From NCBI GenBank assembly GCA_958421035.1, contig CATZKS010000015.1, forward strand, positions 1 through 26,323: a stretch of DNA of 26,323 nucleotides, given 5' to 3'. The notes beneath the pieces are model-generated. The model ran no database searches and had not been told where the DNA came from. It saw nothing but the letters and a program-made list of their open reading frames with translations. The position numbers were made by a program, and so were the translations under genes. This document shows, piece after piece, positions 14,538 to 21,323 of this stretch (position 1 is its first letter; each line of letters begins with the position of its first letter). This DNA comes from an uncultured Collinsella sp. (GTDB taxonomy: Bacteria > Actinomycetota > Coriobacteriia > Coriobacteriales > Coriobacteriaceae).

Positions 14538-14566
14538 ATCGTACGTTGAACCACAACAACTGTCAA
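14538..14566 (-). promoter_or_regulatory. Promoter of the rny operon
   Basis: On the minus strand a perfect -35 TTGACA (14561-14566) and the -10 TACGAT (14538-14543) are exactly 17 bp apart. This lies in the 251-base recX-rny gap, about 165 bases before the rny start, and implies a leader of about 155 nt. Confidence 0.75.
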
Positions 14567-14628
14567 ATAAATGGCCCCAGTACGGCGGCTAAAACGCGGT
14601 GAACGGCAGGACCACAAAACGCATACGC

Positions 14629-15321
14629 CTAAACCGCACATTCCTCGCATTCGGCATCGAGACGTGCCTTAACGGCATCGGCGGCGATGTGATACGAGAA
14701 GCCCTTGCCCATCAAAAACCGAACCAGTTTTTCGAATCCGCGCGTCTCTGGAACACGCCGCTTGGCGAGCAGGGCTGACGCACGCGCCAAATCGTCTTCG
14801 ACGGCAAAATAATCCTCGGGATAACCGGGAATGTCATCGAGCACAACATGACGTCGCTTGAGCTCGGTCTCGATTTTGCGCTGTCCCCAACCGCGCCGCT
14901 TGCGTTCCTCGATAAAGTACGAGCAAAAGCGGTTCTCGTCTAAAAAGCGATACTCGGTGGCGCGCTCGACGGCGAAATCAATCGCGGGCTGGCGAAAGCC
15001 GTAGCGAGCCAACTTGTCACGGACCTCACCCGTCGCATGGTCGCGGCGCGATAACATCTCGGTCACCATGGTAAGTGCACATTTACGCTCGATGAGCTGC
15101 ACCGCCTCACGAAAGTTGTCCCAATCACAGGGAAGATCGGGGCGGTTTTTGACATACAGCCGCGCGACCCGCACGGGAATCCAAATGGACCGCTCAAAAC
15201 CGCCCTCAAGCTCACAATCGATATGTGCGCAAGGCTTTTTGGACGCATACCCGCTCGAGAACGAGGAGGCCGCCTTCTTATCGGGAAAGACGACCGTGGC
15301 CTCGGTCACCGTATACGACAT
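14629..15321 (-). CDS. recX: RecA regulatory protein RecX
   Basis: This 230-residue protein has a RecX domain in its C-terminal two thirds, seen as tandem three-helix repeats: LSRRDHATGEVRDKLARYGF, then RFLDENRFCSYFIEERKRRG with WGQRKIETELKRR, and a last repeat with LAKRRV and FLMGKGFSYHIAADAVKARL. RecX binds the RecA filament groove and restrains its activity. The N-terminal 75 residues look like an added domain; long forms are also known in Firmicutes. The start is 11 bases after the recA stop with no clear ribosome-binding site, so it is probably translated by coupling from the recA message and induced with recA. Confidence 0.92.
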   Translation of the reverse strand: MSYTVTEATVVFPDKKAASSFSSGYASKKPCAHIDCELEGGFERSIWIPVRVARLYVKNRPDLPCDWDNFREAVQLIERKCALTMVTEMLSRRDHATGEVRDKLARYGFRQPAIDFAVERATEYRFLDENRFCSYFIEERKRRGWGQRKIETELKRRHVVLDDIPGYPEDYFAVEDDLARASALLAKRRVPETRGFEKLVRFLMGKGFSYHIAADAVKARLDAECEECAV

Positions 15322-15332
15322 GAGCGTAACCG

Positions 15333-16481
15333 CTACTCGTCGTCATCATCGAGCATGGCGGAACCATCGATGGCGTAAAGCTCGTCAAACTCCTCAGGCG
15401 CAGGCTGATCGGTCAGCTCGACCTCGGACGGAGCATCGTCATCAAACTCAAGCCCGCAGGCAAGGCGGACCTTATGCTCAATCTCATCGGCGCAATCGGG
15501 GTGTTCGCGCAGGAAAGCCTTGGCGGCCTCGCGACCGTTGCCGAGCTTGTCCTCGCCATAGGCAAACCAGGAGCCCATCTTCTTGCAGATGCCGCACTCG
15601 ACAGCCATGTCCAGAATCGAGCCCTCCTTAGAGATGCCCGTACCGTACATGATGTCGAACTCAGCAGAACGGAACGGAGCTGCCACCTTGTTCTTAACGA
15701 CCTTGGCGCGCACGCGGTTACCGATAACCTCGTCCTTAAGCTTAATGCTGTCGATACGACGAATGTCGATACGCACCGAAGAGAAGAACTTAAGGGCGCG
15801 GCCGCCCGTCGTAGTCTCGGGGTTGCCGAACATGACGCCGATCTTCTCACGCAGCTGGTTAATGAAGATGCACGTCGTGTTGGACTTGGACAGCGAGCCG
15901 GCGAGCTTGCGAAGAGCTTGGCTCATCAGGCGAGCCTGAAGACCGACCGTAGTGTCGCCGATTTCTCCCTCGATCTCGGCACGCGGGGTCAGCGCGGCGA
16001 CGGAGTCGACGACGATGGCATCAATGGCGCCGGAACGCACGAGCATGTCAACGATCTCGAGCGCCTGCTCACCCGTATCGGGCTGGGAAATGAGCACCTC
16101 GTCGATATCCACGCCGATGCGCGCGGCATACGTGGGATCGAGCGCGTGCTCGGCATCGATAAATGCCACAACGCCACCCATTGCCTGGGCCTCGGCCAGG
16201 ATCTCGAGCGAAAGCGTCGTCTTACCGGAGGACTCGGGACCGTAGATCTCGACGATTCGGCCGCGCGGCACGCCGCCGATACCCAGCGCGGCATCGAGGG
16301 CCAGGGCGCCCGTGGGAATGGCCTCGACCTCGAGCTCGGGACCACCGTCGCCGTACCTCATGATGGAACCCTGGCCGAATTTCTTCTCGATCTCGGCCTT
16401 GGTGGTGGCGATCATCTCATCGCGCTCTTTACCCGTCGTGCGAGCATGAACGGTACGTACGGGACCTGAATTCTTGGCCAT
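15333..16481 (-). CDS. recA: Recombinase RecA
   Basis: This 382-residue protein is the central ATP-dependent strand-exchange enzyme and the SOS co-protease for LexA. It has the Walker A GPESSGKT (81-88), the conserved MGGVVAFIDAEHALDP segment, IVVDSVAAL, loop-2 FINQLREKIGVMFGNPETT with GGRALKF after it, and an acidic C-terminal tail. A longer upstream frame exists, but GAGGAGGG eight bases before the ATG at 16481 and the normal N-terminus MAKN fix the start. It is followed by recX. Its promoter has an SOS box inside the -35/-10 spacer and a phased repeat array upstream. Confidence 0.98.
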   Translation of the reverse strand: MAKNSGPVRTVHARTTGKERDEMIATTKAEIEKKFGQGSIMRYGDGGPELEVEAIPTGALALDAALGIGGVPRGRIVEIYGPESSGKTTLSLEILAEAQAMGGVVAFIDAEHALDPTYAARIGVDIDEVLISQPDTGEQALEIVDMLVRSGAIDAIVVDSVAALTPRAEIEGEIGDTTVGLQARLMSQALRKLAGSLSKSNTTCIFINQLREKIGVMFGNPETTTGGRALKFFSSVRIDIRRIDSIKLKDEVIGNRVRAKVVKNKVAAPFRSAEFDIMYGTGISKEGSILDMAVECGICKKMGSWFAYGEDKLGNGREAAKAFLREHPDCADEIEHKVRLACGLEFDDDAPSEVELTDQPAPEEFDELYAIDGSAMLDDDDE

Positions 16482-16511
16482 GAATAGCCCTCCTCTTAAC
16501 AACCTGCATCG

Positions 16512-16540
16512 ATAATAAACGAACGGCTGTTCGTGGTCAA
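16512..16540 (-). promoter_or_regulatory. Promoter of recA
   Basis: On the minus strand TTGACC (16535-16540) and TATTAT (16512-16517) are separated by exactly 17 bp, and the LexA box fills the spacer. The -10 element is about 30 bases from the recA start codon. Confidence 0.85.
16520..16533. promoter_or_regulatory. LexA (SOS) box of recA
   Basis: CGAACGGCTGTTCG is a perfect palindromic GAAC-N4-GTTC site placed between the -35 and -10 hexamers, where LexA would block RNA polymerase. Confidence 0.92.
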
Positions 16541-16571
16541 CCGTTCAGGCCAATCATATGCAGGCGGTCTT

Positions 16572-16632
16572 TCCAAAACCCAACCAAACGCCGACCAAAC
16601 ACTGACCAAATGCTTGACCACAAAGGACCAAA
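16572..16632. repeat. Phased ACCAAA direct-repeat array upstream of recA
   Basis: ACCAAA or a close variant begins at 16572 (TCCAAA), 16583, 16594, 16605, 16617 (ACCACA) and 16627, giving spacings of 11, 11, 11, 12 and 10 bp, about one helical turn each. Three of the six are preceded by G (GACCAAA). On the transcribed side the motif reads TTTGGT. The array begins about 30 bp upstream of the recA -35 element. It is too short and too degenerate for CRISPR, and looks like a multi-site binding region. Confidence 0.7.
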
Positions 16633-16706
16633 TATGAACAAGGCAGGCAATAATACATCTACAACCAGCACAAACGCCAATGAGCCTAAGGTCCCCATCT
16701 CCACAA

Positions 16707-16730
16707 TTAAGGGGCTCGGAGGCCCCTTAA
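16707..16730 (-). terminator. Terminator-like hairpin after cinA
   Basis: A 9-bp stem, TTAAGGGGC with GCCCCTTAA, with a 6-nt loop lies 8 bases past the cinA stop. The minus-strand tract after it (TTGTGG) is only weakly T-rich. It separates the rnj-to-cinA run from recA, which has its own promoter. Between it and the repeat array (16633-16706) I see nothing definable. Confidence 0.6.
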
Positions 16731-16737
16731 AACACGT

Positions 16738-17268
16738 CTATTCCATAGAATTGAGCACAAGGGCAATGCGACCCAATGCCTCCGTGACCGCATGGGCACG
16801 AACACACGAACGGTCACCCTCATAGTGGCAGCGCACAAAGTCCACGACCGGCACGCCCCCATCGGCGGAACGATGCGCCCAGCCAATATAGAAAGTGCCC
16901 GCCGGATCGTCCTCAGTACCACCGCCGGGGCCGGCATAACCCGTTGCGCTCACTGCAATATCGCTCTGGTACAGCTCCAGCGAACCCGACGCCATCTCGC
17001 GCGCAGTCTGGTGCGACACCGCAGTGTAGCGGTCGAGCGTCTCCTGCTCAACACCCAGCACGCGATGCTTAATCTCATCGCAGTAGGTCACCGCACCGCC
17101 ACGCAGCACCGCCGAGGCACCAGGGATATCGGCGATCGTCGAGGCGATCATGCCAGCTGTCAGAGATTCAGCCGTCGAAACCGTCACACCACGAAAGCTT
17201 GCACGCTCAACAATATCGCGTGCGAGCTCTTCGTTATGCGCGGCAATCTGCTCAAATGATTCCGTCAT
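16738..17268 (-). CDS. cinA: CinA C-terminal-type nicotinamide-nucleotide amidohydrolase (PncC-like)
   Basis: This 176-residue protein consists only of the CinA C-terminal amidase domain, which deamidates nicotinamide mononucleotide in pyridine-nucleotide recycling. Motifs are AESLTAG (33-39), GGAVTYCDEIKHRVLGV (57-73) and SATGYAGPGGGTEDDPAGTF (107-126). The N-terminal MoCF-like/COG1058 half of full-length CinA (about 415 residues in B. subtilis) is absent and the start is normal, so this is the short form and not a fragment. It begins 12 bases after pgsA. The pgsA-cinA-recA order is widely conserved. Confidence 0.93.
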   Translation of the reverse strand: MTESFEQIAAHNEELARDIVERASFRGVTVSTAESLTAGMIASTIADIPGASAVLRGGAVTYCDEIKHRVLGVEQETLDRYTAVSHQTAREMASGSLELYQSDIAVSATGYAGPGGGTEDDPAGTFYIGWAHRSADGGVPVVDFVRCHYEGDRSCVRAHAVTEALGRIALVLNSME

Positions 17269-17280
17269 GCCTACCAGGAC

Positions 17281-17919
17281 CTAGACGGAAAAGACTATCT
17301 TGCGGCAGTTCCAGAAGTACTGGGCGCCCGAGATAACGGTCAAGACAACGGCAACGGCATACAGGAAGCGCGACACCGAGTAGATGCCGAGCGTCAGCGC
17401 CACCGGGCCAAGGTGCAAGCCGGCCATAGCAAAAACGCACAGGTAACCGCAGATGGAAACCATCGTGGTTGCCGTCTTGTACTTGCCGAGCTTATCGGCT
17501 GCAACGACCACACCGGCCGCACTCGCGACCATGCGCAGGGCGCTCACCAGCAGCTCGCGGAAGAGGATAATGAACACGGACCACACGGTCACCGCGCCAA
17601 AATCCAAGAACAGCAGCAAGGCCGAGAACACCAGCAGCTTGTCGGCGATGGGGTCCAAGAACTTGCCGAAATCGGTGATCTCGTTACGCGAGCGTGCCAG
17701 ATAACCGTCGACCTTATCGGTGCACGACAGGATCACATACAGAATGAAGGCAGCGGCGGCGAGCGGGCCGTCAAAGGTGCTCCAATCCGTACCGGCAACA
17801 CTCGTGTGAGACAGAGCCGAGACGATCATGAACACCGGGATAAAGACGATGCGAACGCACGTCACGATGTTGGCGGGCGTCCAGACACTCGTCAGTTCCT
17901 TATTGCTCTCGTTTGCCAC
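17281..17919 (-). CDS. pgsA: CDP-diacylglycerol-glycerol-3-phosphate 3-phosphatidyltransferase
   Basis: This 212-residue integral membrane enzyme makes phosphatidylglycerol phosphate, the committed step to phosphatidylglycerol. The CDP-alcohol phosphotransferase signature D-G-x2-A-R-x8-G-x3-D-x3-D is complete: DG 71-72, AR 75-76, G85, D89, D93 (segment DGYLARSRNEITDFGKFLDP). Several hydrophobic helices surround it. The start codon is GTG, five bases after AGGAGA, and lies 9 bases past the rimO stop. A related CDP-OH-P transferase cannot be excluded, but the rimO-pgsA-cinA context supports PgsA. Confidence 0.93.
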   Translation of the reverse strand: MANESNKELTSVWTPANIVTCVRIVFIPVFMIVSALSHTSVAGTDWSTFDGPLAAAAFILYVILSCTDKVDGYLARSRNEITDFGKFLDPIADKLLVFSALLLFLDFGAVTVWSVFIILFRELLVSALRMVASAAGVVVAADKLGKYKTATTMVSICGYLCVFAMAGLHLGPVALTLGIYSVSRFLYAVAVVLTVISGAQYFWNCRKIVFSV

Positions 17920-17928
17920 GACGCTCTC

Positions 17929-19278
17929 CTACTCCACAACATGACCGATAAGCTCATAGCAGAAGCTATCGGTAAACTCGACAGTCAGAATATCGCCCAC
18001 GGACGCCTCGCTGGCGTCCAGATGCACCGCTCCATCGGAATCGGGCGCCTGGAACCAGGCATGGCCGATCAGCTCGGTGCCGTCCTCGGTCTCTTCGATA
18101 CCGTCGACGATCACCTGGGCGCGCTCGCCCACATGGGCGGCGGTGGCGGCAAAACCGAGCGACTCGGCCAGGTCCATGGCCTCCTGGGCGCGCTCGAGCT
18201 TGACCTCTTCGTCGACCTGACCCTCCATCTTAGCGGCCAGGCTGCCCTCCTCCTGCGAGTAGGCAAAGACGCTCGTGTAGTCAAAGCCGACGGTGTCCAT
18301 AAAGTCGATAAGGTCGCGGAACTCGTCGTCGGTCTCGGTCGGGAAGCCGACCATGGCCGTGGAACGGATCACGATGCCGGGGATACGCTCACGAAGGTCG
18401 CGGAACAGATCCTCGAGCTCCTGGCGCGAACCGGAGCGACGCATGGCCTTGAGAATGCGCGCGTCGCAGTGCTGCACGGGGATATCGATATAGGGCAGCA
18501 CCTCGGGCGTATCACGAATGGTCTCAATGAGCTCGTCAGTCATGCCCTCGGGCTGCAGATAGAGCACGCGGACCCAGACGTTGTGCGGGCGCACGGCCTC
18601 GGCGACGGCACACAGCAGCTGCGCCAGATTGCGCGGCGAGCCATCGGCGACGTCCTCGTCGGCAAAGTCGGTACCCCAGATGCCCGTGTCCTGGCCGATC
18701 AGCACGATCTCGCGCACACCGCCGGCAACCAGGTCGCGCACCTCGGAGATGATGCTCTCGGCATTGCGCGAATGATAGCGGCCGCGGATATAGGGAATCA
18801 TGCAGAAGCTGCAGAAACGGTTGCAGCCATCGGAAATCTTGACGTAAGCGACAGCACCCTCGACGGTACGTTTGACCTGCGGGATATAGGCTGCAATCTC
18901 ACGCTCGACACCCAGCACGCCATCGATGACCGCCACGATGCCATCTTCCTCGTCGGCCTTCACAAAGGCAGCGACCTCGGGCAGCTCGTCAGGCAGGTCA
19001 TCGCCATAGCGCGACGGCACGCAGCCGCACATGACGATGGGGCAAGAACGAACGCCGTCCTGAACCTCGTTGGCGAGCTCGAGCGTGGTCTCGATGCTCT
19101 CGGACGTTGCGGAGGCGAGGAACGAGCAAGTATTGACGATGGCGATGTCGGCATCCTGCGGGTCGAATGCCTCCTCGTAGCCCGCGGCGGTCAAAAGAGA
19201 ACGCATGCGGTCGGTGTCAACCTCGTTCTTAGCGCACCCGAGGGTGATGTAGAGCACGGAGCCCAACGGTGTATCCAT
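17929..19278 (-). CDS. rimO: Ribosomal protein S12 methylthiotransferase RimO
   Basis: This 449-residue radical-SAM enzyme modifies the conserved Asp of ribosomal protein S12 and is a paralogue of MiaB. Auxiliary cluster ligands are Cys 15 (LGCAKNEVD), Cys 51 (NTCSF) and Cys 86 (GCV). The radical-SAM cluster is at 152-159 (GCNRFCSFCMIPYIRGRYHS). The substrate region has QDTGIWG and YLQPEGM, which separates RimO from MiaB. A TRAM-type domain forms the C-terminus. It starts 27 bases after yajQ and its stop is 9 bases before the pgsA GTG. The window therefore holds two methylthiotransferases, one for tRNA and one for the ribosome. Confidence 0.96.
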   Translation of the reverse strand: MDTPLGSVLYITLGCAKNEVDTDRMRSLLTAAGYEEAFDPQDADIAIVNTCSFLASATSESIETTLELANEVQDGVRSCPIVMCGCVPSRYGDDLPDELPEVAAFVKADEEDGIVAVIDGVLGVEREIAAYIPQVKRTVEGAVAYVKISDGCNRFCSFCMIPYIRGRYHSRNAESIISEVRDLVAGGVREIVLIGQDTGIWGTDFADEDVADGSPRNLAQLLCAVAEAVRPHNVWVRVLYLQPEGMTDELIETIRDTPEVLPYIDIPVQHCDARILKAMRRSGSRQELEDLFRDLRERIPGIVIRSTAMVGFPTETDDEFRDLIDFMDTVGFDYTSVFAYSQEEGSLAAKMEGQVDEEVKLERAQEAMDLAESLGFAATAAHVGERAQVIVDGIEETEDGTELIGHAWFQAPDSDGAVHLDASEASVGDILTVEFTDSFCYELIGHVVE

Positions 19279-19305
19279 GTTGGAGAGCGGTCCTTTCGAT
19301 TGATA

Positions 19306-19803
19306 TTAGCGGTAGTTGGTGAACTGCAGCGGCTGGCCGTAGTCCTGGTCGCGCAGGAACTGGATCACGGTCTGCAACGCGTCCTTCGAAGCAGAGGAAA
19401 CACGCAGCTTGTCGGCCTCGATGGTCACCTTGACCTTGAGCTTTTGATCCTTGATGTCCTTGTTGATCTTCTTGGCGGTCGCCTGGTCGATACCCTCGAC
19501 GATATGGCCGAGCACGCGCACGGTGCCGCCCGATGCCGCCTGCGGAGCATCCCACGAGACAGCCTTGAGGTCGATGCCGCGCTTGATGAGCTTGGAGCTC
19601 AGCACGTCAACAATCTGTTTGGAGACAAAGTCGGCCGGGGCGTTGATCGTAAAGAGCTTCTCGCCCTTCGAAAGCTCGATCGTGGCGCCGGAATCCTTAA
19701 GGCCATAGCGCTGGGAAATCTCGCGCGTGGTCTGCTGGAAGGCGTTGTCGACCTCTTGCATGTTGACCTCGGACACGACGTCGAAGCTGGAATCTTTAGC
19801 CAT
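19306..19803 (-). CDS. yajQ: YajQ family nucleotide-binding protein
   Basis: This 165-residue protein matches YajQ/DUF520 along its full length: SSFDVVSEVNMQEVDNAFQQ at the start, REISQRYGLKDSGATIELSK, and the C-terminal SSASKDALQTVIQFLRDQDY with QFTNYR. The family has two ferredoxin-like halves; members bind nucleotides or RNA, and some bind cyclic di-GMP. The role in this organism is unknown. AAAGGAAA before the ATG supports the start. It lies between the RodZ-like gene (26-base gap) and rimO (27-base gap). Confidence 0.95.
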   Translation of the reverse strand: MAKDSSFDVVSEVNMQEVDNAFQQTTREISQRYGLKDSGATIELSKGEKLFTINAPADFVSKQIVDVLSSKLIKRGIDLKAVSWDAPQAASGGTVRVLGHIVEGIDQATAKKINKDIKDQKLKVKVTIEADKLRVSSASKDALQTVIQFLRDQDYGQPLQFTNYR

Positions 19804-19829
19804 GATGTTTCCTTTCGCGTACGAGCGGC

Positions 19830-21323
19830 CTAGTAGCTATCGTACGAATTGTCGGTAGAATCGGTGGGTGTCTGACCGTCAGTTGCGGTATCGGCGCCAT
19901 CCGTGGACTGGGCATCGGTACCATCGGTGGTGTCGGTACCATCAGAACTTTCACCATTCTCGGAATCAGTCGTCTCCTTCTTAGGAACGGTGATCGTCAC
20001 ACGAGCCACGCCCGAGGTCTTGGTATCGTAACGGACCTTTTCACCGTTCTTGGTAACGGTAACATCGGAAGGCTTGGACGTGGTGATCTCGATCGAGGAC
20101 TCGGGCGTGTACTCCTGCTCAAAGGGGCCAGTCGCCTGAGCGCCATAGACCGACTTGCCGTCGACCTTGATCTCAATCCACGCGGTCTTTCCCTTGGCAA
20201 CGGAAACTTTGATCTTCGTGACCTCGTTCTCTTCCTTCTTGGCCGTCGTCTTGGTAGCGTCCGAATCAGTCGACTCATCCGTCGGCTCATCGGTGTCTTC
20301 GTCCTCGTCGACCGTTTCGGTCTTCTTAGAAGACTTCTTGGTCGTCGTCTTGGTAGCAGTGGGCGCCTCGGGCGTGGTCTCGGGCGCCGAAGATGCGCAG
20401 CCGCGCAGAAGCACCACGATGAGCACGATCAGCAGCAACGCCACGGCACCGATGCCGGCGTAGACGATACGCGGATCGAGCCCGTTGTTTTGAGGAGTAC
20501 GGGATCCGCCGCGTCCACGACCGGAACTGCTGCGGCCGCCTCCCTGAGGCATACGACCACGATTGCTATCGGAACGGCCGCGATAGCCGCCCTGGCCCTG
20601 AAGGCTGCGCTGACCCGAGCGGGGCGCAAGTTCACCGCGGCCTTGATAGCCACGTTGGCCCGAACGCGGAGCCGAAGAGCGCTGGCCATACGGCTGTGAT
20701 TGAGAGCGAAGACGCGGCGTCACCTGCGTGGTATCGGCATCCGCATAGCCACCGCGAGAGCGTCCGGTGGAGACACCACGGTGACCGCGATCTGAATAGC
20801 CGCCGTCGCCGTAGCCGGCACGAGGGTCACGCGCCACGCCGCGGGCAGCGGGAAGTGCACGGTCCTCGGGCATCGGCGTACTGCGGAACCGGTCACGCTG
20901 TGAGCGAATCTCCTCGCCCGAACCCGTCTCAGTAATATAACCGGCCTGCTGAGGACGCTGTCCATAGCGGGTCGAACGACCGCCCTGAACCATCAGGAAG
21001 CGCCCGTTATCGACCGAGGAACGCGAATTGACGTAGCCGGCGGCGTCCTGAAAACGACCGCCCTGCTGCGACGTTTCGCGTTCGTATGCCATCAGGTCGT
21101 CAAAGTAGGCATTGACGACCTCGCGCGGATTGAGGCCCAAAAAGCGAGCATAGCTCGAAATCATGCCCTGTGCATAGCCGCGCGGCGGCATCGAAGCAAA
21201 GTTACCGGTCTCGAAAAACTCGATGATCTGCGGCCTGATTTTGATGGTGTTGGCGACCTGCTGAATGGAAAGGCCCATTCGGCGACGCTGCTCGAGCAGC
21301 ATGTCACCAAAGCGTGCAGCCAT
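19830..21323 (-). CDS. RodZ-like protein: HTH, RG-rich linker, one TM helix and DUF4115 domain
   Basis: This 497-residue protein starts with a RodZ-type helix-turn-helix (about 5-75, QQVANTIKIRPQIIEFFETG). A long disordered cytoplasmic linker follows; its part from about 161 to 274 is rich in Arg, Gly, Gln and Ser with many RG and RGG steps. One transmembrane helix (about 286-307) leads to an extracytoplasmic Lys/Thr/Asp-rich spacer, a DUF4115 beta domain (about 368-447) and an acidic Ser/Thr/Asp/Gly tail. RodZ links MreB to the elongation machinery in rods; B. subtilis YmfM occupies the same place. The unusual linker makes it much longer than YmfM (about 290 residues). The ATG overlaps the ftsK stop by one base (TGATG), and GGAGG is inside the ftsK end. 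Confidence 0.88.
   Translation of the reverse strand: MAARFGDMLLEQRRRMGLSIQQVANTIKIRPQIIEFFETGNFASMPPRGYAQGMISSYARFLGLNPREVVNAYFDDLMAYERETSQQGGRFQDAAGYVNSRSSVDNGRFLMVQGGRSTRYGQRPQQAGYITETGSGEEIRSQRDRFRSTPMPEDRALPAARGVARDPRAGYGDGGYSDRGHRGVSTGRSRGGYADADTTQVTPRLRSQSQPYGQRSSAPRSGQRGYQGRGELAPRSGQRSLQGQGGYRGRSDSNRGRMPQGGGRSSSGRGRGGSRTPQNNGLDPRIVYAGIGAVALLLIVLIVVLLRGCASSAPETTPEAPTATKTTTKKSSKKTETVDEDEDTDEPTDESTDSDATKTTAKKEENEVTKIKVSVAKGKTAWIEIKVDGKSVYGAQATGPFEQEYTPESSIEITTSKPSDVTVTKNGEKVRYDTKTSGVARVTITVPKKETTDSENGESSDGTDTTDGTDAQSTDGADTATDGQTPTDSTDNSYDSY

Noticed and set aside
15474..16469. A 331-codon plus-strand open frame opposite recA.
   Set aside because: It is antisense to an intact recA and has no independent support.
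16572..16632. The repeat array upstream of recA as a possible CRISPR.
   Set aside because: The repeat unit is 6-7 bases with 11-bp periodicity and no spacers of CRISPR length; no cas gene is nearby.
17413..19833. An 806-codon open frame on the plus strand opposite pgsA, rimO and yajQ.
   Set aside because: It is fully antisense to three genes with complete family motifs. The translation is rich in H, D, L, G and R with no recognisable domain, as expected from GC-rich codon usage on the other strand.
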